DNA from: Pseudomonadota bacterium
Lineage (GTDB): Bacteria; Pseudomonadota; Gammaproteobacteria; Burkholderiales; Burkholderiaceae_C
DNA length: 41,911 nucleotides
NCBI GenBank assembly: GCA_023387335.1
Contig: JAEWIF010000060.1
Location: 1-41,911 of the forward strand
Direction: 5' to 3'
Both the position numbers and the translations under genes were made by a program. The notes below the pieces were generated by a model. That model did no database searches. It had not been told where the DNA came from and saw nothing but the letters and a program-made list of their open reading frames with translations. Shown here in pieces: positions 1-10,462 of the stretch (position 1 is its first letter; every line of letters starts with the position of its first letter).

Positions 1-403
1 GGGCCGGCGCCGGGGCGCGGCGCGGCTCGTAGCCGTCGTCGCCCGACGAAGCACCGCCGCCCATGCCTTCGCGCTTGCCCAGCATCTGCATGGTGTCGGC
101 GCGGATCTCGGTGGCGTACTTCTCCACGCCTTGCTGGTCGGTGTACTTGCGCGTGCGGATCTGGCCTTCGATGTAGACCTGCGAGCCTTTGCGCAGGTAC
201 TCGCCCGCGATCTCGGCCAGTCGGTCGTTGAAGACTACGCGGTGCCACTCGGTGGCTTCCTTCATCTCGCCGGACTGCTTGTCCTTCCAGCGGTCGGTGG
301 TGGCGAGGGTGACGTTGCACACGCGCCCGCCACTGGGGAAGGTGCGCACCTCGGGGTCCTTGCCCAGGTTGCCGACGAGGATGACTTTGTTTACGGATGC
401 CAT
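1..403 (-). CDS. ssb: Single-stranded DNA-binding protein, C-terminus cut by window edge
   Basis: Binds and protects single-stranded DNA in replication, recombination and repair; acts as a cytoplasmic tetramer. The first ~115 residues match the SSB OB-fold closely: MASVNKVILVGNLGKDPEVR at the start, then a GEMKEATEWHRVV segment and EYLRKGSQVYIEGQ, followed by TMQMLGKREG. After this a Gly/Ala/Pro-rich linker begins and runs off the left edge, so the acidic C-terminal tip is not visible. The start is ATG at 403-401, preceded by a strong AGGAGG (412-417 on the complement). The MFS gene lies 34 bp upstream on the same strand, so co-transcription is possible. The gene is open at the edge and is therefore partial. 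Confidence 0.97.
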   Translation of the reverse strand, partial: MASVNKVILVGNLGKDPEVRTFPSGGRVCNVTLATTDRWKDKQSGEMKEATEWHRVVFNDRLAEIAGEYLRKGSQVYIEGQIRTRKYTDQQGVEKYATEIRADTMQMLGKREGMGGGASSGDDGYEPRRAPAPA

Positions 404-437
404 GAGGTGTTCCTCCTGAGGAGAGATTTGCGAGGGA

Positions 438-1652
438 TTATGTGGCCTGGGCTTCGTCCGCCAACACCTCTTCGGCGGACGGCGAACGGCCCGGTGCCGC
501 CATCGGCCAGGCCACCACCAGCCAGAGGAACGTCAGACCGGCGCAGACGGCGAACAGGCCCTGAGGCCCAACGTGCTTGGTCAGCCAGCCGCCGACCGCG
601 CCGCCGGCGAAGAAGCCCAGCGACTGGAGGGTGTTGTAGACGCCCAGGGCGGCGCCGCGGGCCTGCGGCGGCGCGAGGCGCGAGGCCATGCTGGGCTGGC
701 TGGCCTCCAGCACGTTGAAGGCGCAGAAGAACAGGAACAGCACCACCGCCAACATCGCCACCGACGGCCGGCCGGCCAGCAATGCCAGGGCCAGCTGCAC
801 CAGCGTCAGCAGACCCACGCTGGCCAGGAAGACGGCGCGCAGGTAGCCGCGGCGCTCCAGCGGAAACAGCGTCAGCGCCATCACCACGAACGAGGCCAGC
901 ACGGTCGGCAGGTAGACCGTCCAGTGGCGGTCCTTCTCCAGCCCGGCCTGCACCAGCAGCGCCGGGATCGCCACCCACATGGCCAGCTGCACGGCGTGCA
1001 GCACGAACACGCCCACGTCGAGGCGCAGCAGGCCGGCGTGGCGCAGCACCAGGCCGAGGCCGCCGGGCGGGCGGCCGCTGGACTTGTGCTCCGCCGGCTC
1101 GGGCGGCGTCCACCAGGCGACCACCGCCATGCAGGCCAGCGCCAGCAGGCCGGTGATGCCGAACAGCAGCGGCAGCCCGCCCACGCCGGCCAGCAGCGGC
1201 GCGGCCACCAGCGACAGCGCGAACATCAGGCCGATGCTGGCGCCGACCATGGCCATCGCCTTGGTTCGTACCTCGTCCCGGGTCTGGTCGGCCAGCAGGG
1301 CCGTGACCGCCGCCGACACGGCGCCCGCGCCCTGCAGCGAGCGGCCCACGATGAGCCAGCCCAGGCTGTGCGCCGCCGCGGCGATGAAGCTGCCCGCGGC
1401 GAACACCGCCAGGCCGATGATGATCACGCGCTTGCGGCCGAACCGGTCCGAAGCGGTGCCGTACGGGATCTGCAGCACGCCCTGGGTCAGGCCGTAGATG
1501 CCCATGGCCAGGCCGATCCAGGCGGGATCGTCGCCGCCGGGGTAGCGCGCCGCCTCCAGCGCGAACACGGGCAGCACCAGGAAAAGGCCCAGCATGCGGG
1601 CAGCGAACACCAGGGCCAGCGAACCGCTGGCGCGGCGCTCCAGCGGCGTCAT
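438..1652 (-). CDS. MFS transporter, YajR-like
   Basis: A 12-helix major facilitator superfamily permease of the inner membrane; substrate unknown. The N-terminal half resembles E. coli YajR: RMLGLFLVLPVFALEAA, GIYGLTQGVLQIPYG, then the A-motif-like SDRFGRKRVI and GRSLQGAGAVSAAV. YajR has a C-terminal ferredoxin-like cytoplasmic domain; here the protein ends about 25 residues after the last helix, so that domain is missing. The start is uncertain. I chose the ATG at 1652 (MTPLERRASGS) because hydrophobic sequence begins soon after it. In-frame ATGs at 1739 and 1784 would add a low-complexity, Pro/Ala-rich leader reaching into the uvrA side. It is divergent from uvrA and 34 bp upstream of ssb. 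Confidence 0.9.
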   Translation of the reverse strand: MTPLERRASGSLALVFAARMLGLFLVLPVFALEAARYPGGDDPAWIGLAMGIYGLTQGVLQIPYGTASDRFGRKRVIIIGLAVFAAGSFIAAAAHSLGWLIVGRSLQGAGAVSAAVTALLADQTRDEVRTKAMAMVGASIGLMFALSLVAAPLLAGVGGLPLLFGITGLLALACMAVVAWWTPPEPAEHKSSGRPPGGLGLVLRHAGLLRLDVGVFVLHAVQLAMWVAIPALLVQAGLEKDRHWTVYLPTVLASFVVMALTLFPLERRGYLRAVFLASVGLLTLVQLALALLAGRPSVAMLAVVLFLFFCAFNVLEASQPSMASRLAPPQARGAALGVYNTLQSLGFFAGGAVGGWLTKHVGPQGLFAVCAGLTFLWLVVAWPMAAPGRSPSAEEVLADEAQAT

Positions 1653-1813
1653 GCGGTGCCGGTCGGAAGGGGAAGTGGAATTCACGGGAGAGAAAGCGGT
1701 GCCGGGCTGGGCGCCGGCGAGCCCCGCATTGTCAGGCATGGGCGGCACGGCCCGTGGCGCGGCGGCGGGTCGTCCGTCTATCATGGTCGGTTTCCCTCGA
1801 CCCAGCCCAGCCG

Positions 1814-4720
<2,907 letters not shown>

Positions 4721-4766
4721 TTCTTTCGGGCTTGCCGCACAACTCGGCCTCCCGTCAGCTCAGAAA

Positions 4767-4794
4767 AGAAAGGCCCGGAGCGCCGGGCCTTTCT
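4767..4794. terminator. Bidirectional Rho-independent terminator between uvrA and lipoprotein gene 1
   Basis: Perfect 12-bp stem AGAAAGGCCCGG / CCGGGCCTTTCT with a 4-nt AGCG loop. The stem ends in A-rich sequence on one side and T-rich on the other, so it can serve uvrA (+) and the convergent gene at 4813-5961 (-). Its core is nearly identical to the terminator at 10413-10440. Confidence 0.9.
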
Positions 4795-4812
4795 GTCCCC
4801 GTGAACTGCAGC

Positions 4813-5961
4813 TCAGGCGGGTACGTCGACGATGCGAATATCGCGAGGCACTGCTGGCGCGGGGAAGGGCGGCTCTAGTCTGTTCAGCGCGCCAGTGAGT
4901 GGATGGACGGTGTACCCGAACAAGAACTCCTCAGAAGCGTAGGCGATGTAGACGAACTGACCCGAAGGGCTGGCCGCAAAATCGAATGCGGCCCCATGTA
5001 GGGTCGTGGTCGCTTCCGCATTCAGTCGCCCTTCGGCGTCGATTCGGAAGGCCAAGAAGATGTTCGACGCATCTGCGTCCAGGAAGGCAATCACGTACAC
5101 GAACTGCCCGCCGGGGTCGATCTTCATAGACACTCCGAAGTCTCCAGCAGTTATGAAAGTTGCCGCACCCGGAGAGCCGGCGTCGAGGGCGTGCACGGAA
5201 ACAGTCCCGTTGCCGCGATTCAGCACGTACAAGGCAGCCGCGGACGGGGCAACGATCACCTCCTGGGCTCCCGGACCCGATGCAACCTCACTGTCGAAGA
5301 GCAGTTCGCCTGTTTCGGAATTGATCCGGTAAGACCGAACATTGTTATCGGACGATGTCACGTACAGGAAGCTGCCAGCTGAGTCGATGGCAATGTCCAT
5401 CACCGCGGCGGGAACTTGCAATTCCGTCGCTGGAGTGGCCGGCGTCAGCATGCCCGAGTCCTCGTTGATGGCGAGAATCGAGATGGTCTCGGAACTTAGC
5501 GAGCCTCGCTTGACATAGGCGAACTTCCCGGATGGGTGGATGTTCATCTGCAGAGAATCCGGCAGAAGAAAACTCTGAGGACTCGAAAGCTTCCCGGTCG
5601 AACTGTCGACTTCGTACCGGCGGATTGAGCCGGCGACTTTCACTCCGTACACGAATCGGCCGGACGGGTGGACAGCCACAGATCCTGCCGGTAGAGACTG
5701 CGGCACTGTCTCCACCGAGGTGAGCTCTCCACCAGCGCCTACCTGGTAAACGGAAATATCTCCATTGATGTCTGTGGCATACGCAAACGTCCGCACAGTT
5801 TGGGCCGGAGGCAGTGCAGGGGCCGGTTCAGGCGATGGGAGTCCAGGAGCCAATGCCCCGGCCCCGGCCCCGGCTCCGCCCCCACCGCACCCCGCCAAAG
5901 GAAGACCCGCAGCCACAGCTGCAAACGAGCCCAGCACGCGTAGAAATCGAGAACGTTTCAC
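4813..5961 (-). CDS. Beta-propeller (lactonase-fold) lipoprotein, paralogue 1
   Basis: Predicted periplasm- or surface-facing lipoprotein of 382 residues. The N-terminus is a signal peptide with lipobox LAGC (Cys near residue 25), followed by a Gly/Ala/Pro-rich spacer to about residue 55. After that come repeated propeller blades of the pattern (I/V)HPSG(R/K)FVY...V...I..Y.VD..TG.L, typical of the 7-bladed lactonase/YbhE-like fold. No catalytic activity can be assigned, since many lipidated members have no known substrate. GTG start at 5961, with AAGGAAC 6 nt upstream. The gene looks less GC-rich than its neighbours. It has the same length, layout, upstream block and terminator as 10463-11611, so the two are duplicates of one unit. 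It converges on uvrA. Confidence 0.85.
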   Translation of the reverse strand: MKRSRFLRVLGSFAAVAAGLPLAGCGGGGAGAGAGALAPGLPSPEPAPALPPAQTVRTFAYATDINGDISVYQVGAGGELTSVETVPQSLPAGSVAVHPSGRFVYGVKVAGSIRRYEVDSSTGKLSSPQSFLLPDSLQMNIHPSGKFAYVKRGSLSSETISILAINEDSGMLTPATPATELQVPAAVMDIAIDSAGSFLYVTSSDNNVRSYRINSETGELLFDSEVASGPGAQEVIVAPSAAALYVLNRGNGTVSVHALDAGSPGAATFITAGDFGVSMKIDPGGQFVYVIAFLDADASNIFLAFRIDAEGRLNAEATTTLHGAAFDFAASPSGQFVYIAYASEEFLFGYTVHPLTGALNRLEPPFPAPAVPRDIRIVDVPA

Positions 5962-6024
5962 GGAGAGTTCCTTTCAAGAAAGCGAACGGACTCTCGTACA
6001 GATGAGATGTGTTGCCAAGTGACG
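5962..6024 (-). promoter_or_regulatory. Upstream block shared with the paralogous lipoprotein gene
   Basis: Read towards the gene, this leader holds CGTCACTT, then exactly 24 nt, then AGTCCG, then GAAAGGAAC just before the start codon. The same three blocks, with the same 24-nt spacing between the first two, occur at 11612-11672 upstream of the second paralogue; the sequence between the blocks has diverged. AAGGA is the ribosome binding site. The role of the distal blocks (promoter, operator or leader RNA) is not known. Confidence 0.55.
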
Positions 6025-6137
6025 TCCGGCTTCCGCCGAGAGCACCAGTTCCCATCCGCGCGCATGCGGCCGATGCCTACAGCGACCTTCCCGAGGCAAA
6101 GCTAGCCTGACTGCAGGCACAAGGAAGGAACCAATCC

Positions 6138-6360
6138 ATGGCAGAGAACGCGCAGCGCGACTCCAAACTTTGACCGTGTGGACATCGACGACCCTGGGTC
6201 TTGCGGAGATTGGGCACGCAAGCTGGACTGTTCCGAAGCGCAGCTTCGCGAGGCGGTCAAGGCGGTGAGCAATGAGACGGGCGCCGTGGAGATGCACCTT
6301 CACGGCGTGCACAGCACGACCAATTTAGACCGCGTCCACGACGCGGACGACAGCAGCTGA
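6138..6360 (+). pseudogene. DUF3606-like small protein with an apparent frameshift near the 5' end
   Basis: ATG at 6138 has a strong AAGGAAGGA site 7 nt upstream, but that frame stops after 11 codons (MAENAQRDSKL, TGA at 6171). One frame over, the sequence continues as FDRVDIDDPGSCGDWARKLD and then CSEAQLREAVKAV, which reads like the DUF3606 pattern (R-[IV]-[DN]... W..K....E..L..AV..VG). A single-base change near 6165-6170 would join them into a normal small DUF3606 protein with a C-terminal tail ending at 6360. Either this is a young pseudogene or a base error, or translation starts at GTG 6178 and makes a 60-residue protein. DUF3606 proteins are small, soluble and of unknown function. It lies divergent from the lipoprotein gene and ends 15 bp before the convergent pyrF. 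Confidence 0.6.
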
Positions 6361-6375
6361 CCGCGGGCCGCGGGC

Positions 6376-7200
6376 TCAGGGCCGCGCGGAAGCCAGCAGC
6401 GCCCGGGTCTTCTCCGCCTCGCGCCGCGCCGCGTCGGCATAGTCGTCGCCGCTCGACGCATACAGGATCGCACGCGACGAATTGACCACGATCGGCGCGT
6501 CGGGCCGCCAGCCCGCGCGCACGGTCGCCAGCGCATCGCCGCCTTGCGCCCCGACGCCCGGGATCAGCAGCGGCAACGTCGGCGCGATCTCACGCACGCG
6601 TTCGATCTCGTTCGGATAGGTCGCCCCCACCACCAGCCCCAGCTGCCCGTTCAGGTTCCAAGGCCCCTGCGCCAGCCGCGCCACGTGCTCGTACAGCAGC
6701 GGCGAGCCATCCACCGAACCCAGCCGCTGGTTCTGCAGGTCGTCGCCACCAGGGTTGGACGTGCGGCACAGCAGGAACGCGCCCTTGCCTTCGTGCTTGA
6801 GATACGGCTGCACCGAATCGAATCCCATGAACGGCGACAACGTCACGGCATCCGCGCCGTAGCGCTCGAACGCCTCGATCGCGTACTGCTCCGCCGTGGA
6901 CCCGATGTCGCCTCGCTTGGCGTCCAGGATCACCGGCACGTGAGGCGCGACGCGGCGGATGTGGGCGACCAGCTTCTCGAGCTGGTCTTCCGCGCGGTGC
7001 GCGGCGAAGTACGCGATCTGCGGCTTGAAGGCGATCGCCAGGTCCGCGGTGGCGTCGACGATGCGCGCGCAGAACTCGTGGATGCGCTTGGCGTCGCCGC
7101 GCAGGCTCGAAGGAAATCGCTTGGGTTCGGGGTCCAGGCCCACGCACAGCATCGAGCCGTTCCGCTCCTGCGCACCGCGGAGCATCTCCAGGAATGTCAT
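6376..7200 (-). CDS. pyrF: Orotidine 5'-phosphate decarboxylase (long, type 2 form)
   Basis: Converts OMP to UMP, the last step of de novo pyrimidine synthesis, in the cytoplasm. 274 residues, as expected for the longer PyrF type found in many beta-proteobacteria and mycobacteria. The catalytic signature DAKRGDIGSTAEQYA is at 93-107 (Asp93, Lys95, Asp98 form the charged network). Substrate-binding segments include CVGLDPEP near 19-26 and LIPGVGAQGGD near the C-terminus, with SSRAILYAS following. The ATG at 7200 is the natural start; longer frames upstream are antisense shadow. Divergent from the EamA gene at 7237 (36 bp between starts). Confidence 0.96.
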   Translation of the reverse strand: MTFLEMLRGAQERNGSMLCVGLDPEPKRFPSSLRGDAKRIHEFCARIVDATADLAIAFKPQIAYFAAHRAEDQLEKLVAHIRRVAPHVPVILDAKRGDIGSTAEQYAIEAFERYGADAVTLSPFMGFDSVQPYLKHEGKGAFLLCRTSNPGGDDLQNQRLGSVDGSPLLYEHVARLAQGPWNLNGQLGLVVGATYPNEIERVREIAPTLPLLIPGVGAQGGDALATVRAGWRPDAPIVVNSSRAILYASSGDDYADAARREAEKTRALLASARP

Positions 7201-7236
7201 GCGGGGGATTGTAGGGATGACCCACAATCCGCCCCG

Positions 7237-8124
7237 ATGCAGAAACTCAGCCGGCAGCAACTCGTCCTCCTGGTGCTCCTGACCATCGTGTGGGGCGTGA
7301 ACTGGCCGGTGATGAAGCTGGGCGTGACGGGCTTTCCGCCGCTGACGTTCCGCGCGATCTCCCTGTGGCTGGGCCTGCCCGTGCTGGCCGCGGTGCTGCT
7401 GGTGATGAAGGTGCCGTTCACCATCGCGCGGCGCGACTGGTCCCAGCTCACACTGCTGGCGGCGACCAACATGTTCGTCTGGCACGCCTGCATCATCCTG
7501 GCGGTGAGCACGCTCTCGAGCGGCCGCGCGGCCATCCTGGGCTACACGATGCCGATCTTCTCGGCGCTGATCGGCGCGCTGTTCTTCTCCGCCGCCCTGT
7601 CGCATCGCGGCTGGCTGGGCGTGAGCGCGGCGGCGCTGGGCGTCGCCCTGCTCCTGTGGCACGAGTTCACGCAGCTGGCGGGCCGCCCGGTCGGCGTGGG
7701 GCTGGCGCTGTTCGCCGCCGCCGTGTGGGCGCTGGGCACGCAGCTGCTGCGGCGCACGACGATCGACCGGCCGACGCTCACGCTGTCGTTCTGGATGACG
7801 GCGCTCAGCGCGGTCGTGATGACGATGCTTTGCGTGGTGTTCGAGCGATCGCAGTGGGCCTGGCCGAACGGCGCCACGAGCGGTGCGATCGTGTTCAACG
7901 CCGTGCTGGTGTTCGCCTTCGCGACCGTGGCCTGGTTGTCCCTGGCGCGCAGCCTGCCGCCCGTGGCCTCGACCCTGAGCGTGATGCTCATCCCCGTGGT
8001 GGGCGTGTTCACGGGGGCACTCTGGCTGAAGGAAGTCCTGCACTGGCAGGACTGGGCCGCAGTGGCCCTGATGGTGGTGGCGATCGCTTCGGTGCTGTGG
8101 CCGGCCCGGCCGGCGCTGGCCTGA
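7237..8124 (+). CDS. EamA/DMT-family transporter
   Basis: Inner-membrane drug/metabolite transporter family protein of 295 residues with two EamA repeats, about ten hydrophobic helices in total. It begins MQKLSRQQLVLLVLLTIVWG, with the usual WG-N-W-P motif at the end of helix 1, and ends in a helix followed by a short WPARPALA tail. The substrate cannot be deduced; the family includes amino-acid and metabolite exporters. The ATG at 7237 is preferred: the upstream in-frame sequence lies antisense to pyrF. It converges on the M48 peptidase gene, 8 bp apart. Confidence 0.92.
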   Translation: MQKLSRQQLVLLVLLTIVWGVNWPVMKLGVTGFPPLTFRAISLWLGLPVLAAVLLVMKVPFTIARRDWSQLTLLAATNMFVWHACIILAVSTLSSGRAAILGYTMPIFSALIGALFFSAALSHRGWLGVSAAALGVALLLWHEFTQLAGRPVGVGLALFAAAVWALGTQLLRRTTIDRPTLTLSFWMTALSAVVMTMLCVVFERSQWAWPNGATSGAIVFNAVLVFAFATVAWLSLARSLPPVASTLSVMLIPVVGVFTGALWLKEVLHWQDWAAVALMVVAIASVLWPARPALA

Positions 8125-8132
8125 GAAGGCCG

Positions 8133-8993
8133 TCAGCGCACCTGCGCCTTGACCGGGGGGGCCGCGGCCACCGCCTGCTGGTACAGCCCGCGCACCTTGG
8201 GCACGTTGTCGCGCAGGCGTGCCAGGCGGTCCGGACCGGTCGGGTGCGTGGACAGGAACGCGGGCCCCTGCTCGCCGCCGGACGCCTTGCCCATCTTCTC
8301 CCAAAGACTCATCGACGCTTCGGGCTGGTAGGCGGCCCGAGCGCCCATTTCCAGTCCGATGAGGTCGGCCTCGATCTCATCCTCGCGCGAGAAGCGCAGC
8401 GTGAGCAGCTGCGTGCCGATGTTGGCCGCCACGTCGCCCAGCTGCCCGAGCCCGAACAGCTGCGCGCCCAGCGACAGCAGCGCGCCCGTGCCCGCCTGCT
8501 TGGCGATGCGCGCGCGGGCATGCTCGCGCACCGCATGCGCGATCTCGTGGCCGAGCACCATGGCGGCTTCGTCGTCGGTGAGCTGCAGCTGGTCGAGGAT
8601 GCCGGTGTAGACGGCGATCTTGCCGCCTGGCATGCAGAAGGCGTTGATCTGCTTGCTGCCCAGCAGGTTGACTTCCCATTTCCAGCTCTTGGCGCGGTCG
8701 TTCCAGCGCAGGCTTTGCGGGATCAGGCGCGAGGAGATGTAGCGCAGGCGCTGCAGCTGCGGATGGTTCTCCGGCGCCAGCGCGCCCTGCTGCTTGGCCT
8801 TGGCCAGCAACTCGGAGTACTGCTGCTGCGAAGCGGCCTCGATCTCCTCGGCCGGCACCAGGCCGCGTGCCCGCGAAGGGCCGCCGACGTCGACTTGCGC
8901 CAACGCCGGCGTGGCAGCCGCCGCACCCGCGAGCGCGAGGAAGCCGCGGCGCGGCATCCAGGCGGAGGTTCTCGCGTAACACAGCTGGCACAT
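8133..8993 (-). CDS. M48-family metallopeptidase with Tat-type signal peptide
   Basis: Zinc metalloprotease-like exported protein, about 286 residues. Active-site HEIAH is at 149-153, and the likely third ligand Glu206 lies in the SREDEIEAD segment, so the catalytic set is complete. From the ATG at 8993 the protein starts MCQLCYARTSAWMPRRGFLA: RRGFLA fits the twin-arginine motif and is followed by an Ala-rich hydrophobic stretch ending in ALAQ. An alternative ATG at 8957 (MPRRGFL) keeps the signal but drops the Cys-x-x-Cys leader. Neither start has a clear ribosome site. Related BepA/YfgC-type proteins act in outer-membrane protein quality control; that role here is inference. Divergent from ampG. 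Confidence 0.88.
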   Translation of the reverse strand: MCQLCYARTSAWMPRRGFLALAGAAAATPALAQVDVGGPSRARGLVPAEEIEAASQQQYSELLAKAKQQGALAPENHPQLQRLRYISSRLIPQSLRWNDRAKSWKWEVNLLGSKQINAFCMPGGKIAVYTGILDQLQLTDDEAAMVLGHEIAHAVREHARARIAKQAGTGALLSLGAQLFGLGQLGDVAANIGTQLLTLRFSREDEIEADLIGLEMGARAAYQPEASMSLWEKMGKASGGEQGPAFLSTHPTGPDRLARLRDNVPKVRGLYQQAVAAAPPVKAQVR

Positions 8994-9024
8994 GAGGCAA
9001 TAATAAAAGGGATCGGCCGAGCAG

Positions 9025-10398
9025 ATGTCAGACAACAGCCCCACGCAGCCTCAGACGAGCCCGTCCCCCGGGTGGATACAGAGCCTGAAGGTCTATAAGG
9101 AGCCGGCCACCCTGCGCATGCTCGCGCTCGGTTTTTCCGCCGGGCTGCCGCTGCTGCTCGTGCTGGGGACGCTGAGCTTCCGCCTGCGCGAAGCGGGCGT
9201 CGATCTCGCCACCATCGGCTATCTCTCCTGGGTCGGCCTGGCCTACGCGTTCAAGTGGGCCTGGGCGCCGCTGGTCGACCGCTTGCCGTTGCCGCTGCTC
9301 ACGCGCCTGCTCGGCCGAAGGCGCAGCTGGCTGCTGCTGGCGCAACTGGGCATCGTGGCCGGCCTGGCGGGCATGGCCTGGTTCGATCCGCGGGTGGACC
9401 GCACGCTGGTGGCGCTGTGCGCGCTGGGCGTGGCGTTCGCCTCGGCCACGCAGGACATCGCGCTGGACGCTTTCCGCATCGAATCGGCCGACGTCAACCG
9501 CCAGGGCGCGCTGGCCGCGGCGTACCAGACCGGCTACCGCCTGGCCATGATCTGGGCCGGCGCCGGCGTGTTCTGGATCGCCGCGCGCGCCGAAGTGCCC
9601 GGCGGCGTGACCTACCAGCACGAGGCCTGGCGCTTCGCCTACCTGGTGATGGCCGGCTCGATGGCCGTGGGCATCCTCACCGTGCTGTTCTCGCCCGAGC
9701 CGCTGCGCCGCGAGCTGCCGCCCGCGCGCGACGCCGCGCAGTGGCTGCGCGAAACCGTGGTCGAGCCCTTCGCCGAGTTCCTGCGCCGCTACGGGTCGCA
9801 GGCCGTGCTGGTGCTGTCGCTCATCGCCGTGTACCGCATCAGCGACGTGGTGATGGGCATCATGGCCAACCCGTTCTACGCCGACATGGGATTCACCAAG
9901 ACCGAGGTGGCCAACATCACGAAGGTTTACGGCGTGATCATGACCCTGCTGGGCACCTTCATCGGCGGCCTGCTGGCGGTGCGGCTGGGCGTGATGCGCG
10001 TGATGATGATGGGCGCGCTGCTCAGCGCGGGCAGCAACCTGCTGTTCGCCTGGCTCGGCTCGCGTGGGCACGACGTGCCGGCGCTGATGCTGGTGATCTC
10101 GGCCGACAACCTGGCTTCGGGCATCGCGTCGGCGGCCTTCATCGCCTACCTCTCGAGCCTGACCAACGTGAACTACTCGGCCACGCAGTACGCGCTGTTC
10201 AGCTCGATGATGCTGCTGCTGCCCAAGTGGCTGGCGGGGTTCTCGGGGAAGTTCGTGGAGAGTTTCGGGTACGAGAGCTTCTTCACCGCGACGGCTTGCC
10301 TGGGGGCGCCGGTGCTGCTGCTGGTGTGGCTGGCTTCGCGGGTGCATGCGACGGCTTCCAATGAATCTCCTGCGCCGAGGGCCGAGGCCTTGTCCTAG
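9025..10398 (+). CDS. ampG: AmpG-family muropeptide permease
   Basis: Inner-membrane MFS permease of the AmpG/PAT type, which imports GlcNAc-anhydroMurNAc peptides for cell-wall recycling and, in species with ampC, feeds beta-lactamase induction. 457 residues. Family features include LKVYKEPATLRMLALGFSAG and LPLLLVLGTLSFRLREAGVD at the N-terminus, WAPLVDR, and the conserved ATQDIALDAFRIE segment in the first half. The N-terminal 15 residues are Ser/Pro-rich and cytoplasmic. ATG at 9025. Divergent from the M48 peptidase gene, with 31 bp between the chosen starts. Followed 14 bp later by a terminator. No ampC, ampD or ampR is in the window, so a link to resistance is not supported here. Confidence 0.93.
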   Translation: MSDNSPTQPQTSPSPGWIQSLKVYKEPATLRMLALGFSAGLPLLLVLGTLSFRLREAGVDLATIGYLSWVGLAYAFKWAWAPLVDRLPLPLLTRLLGRRRSWLLLAQLGIVAGLAGMAWFDPRVDRTLVALCALGVAFASATQDIALDAFRIESADVNRQGALAAAYQTGYRLAMIWAGAGVFWIAARAEVPGGVTYQHEAWRFAYLVMAGSMAVGILTVLFSPEPLRRELPPARDAAQWLRETVVEPFAEFLRRYGSQAVLVLSLIAVYRISDVVMGIMANPFYADMGFTKTEVANITKVYGVIMTLLGTFIGGLLAVRLGVMRVMMMGALLSAGSNLLFAWLGSRGHDVPALMLVISADNLASGIASAAFIAYLSSLTNVNYSATQYALFSSMMLLLPKWLAGFSGKFVESFGYESFFTATACLGAPVLLLVWLASRVHATASNESPAPRAEALS

Positions 10399-10412
10399 GT
10401 CTCCACAGAAGC

Positions 10413-10440
10413 AAAAAGGCCCGGTTAGCCGGGCCTTTTT
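10413..10440. terminator. Bidirectional Rho-independent terminator between ampG and lipoprotein gene 2
   Basis: Perfect 12-bp stem AAAAAGGCCCGG / CCGGGCCTTTTT with loop TTAG, A5 and T5 at the ends. It serves ampG (+) and the convergent gene at 10463-11611 (-). The GGCCCGG/CCGGGCC core matches the terminator at 4767-4794. Confidence 0.92.
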
Positions 10441-10462
10441 CGTTCCAACGCTTGGTCTGCCA

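Noticed and set aside
1653..1813. Possible LexA (SOS) box between uvrA and the MFS-ssb unit, as in E. coli uvrA-ssb
   Set aside because: No CTGT-N8-ACAG or close variant is visible in the gap.
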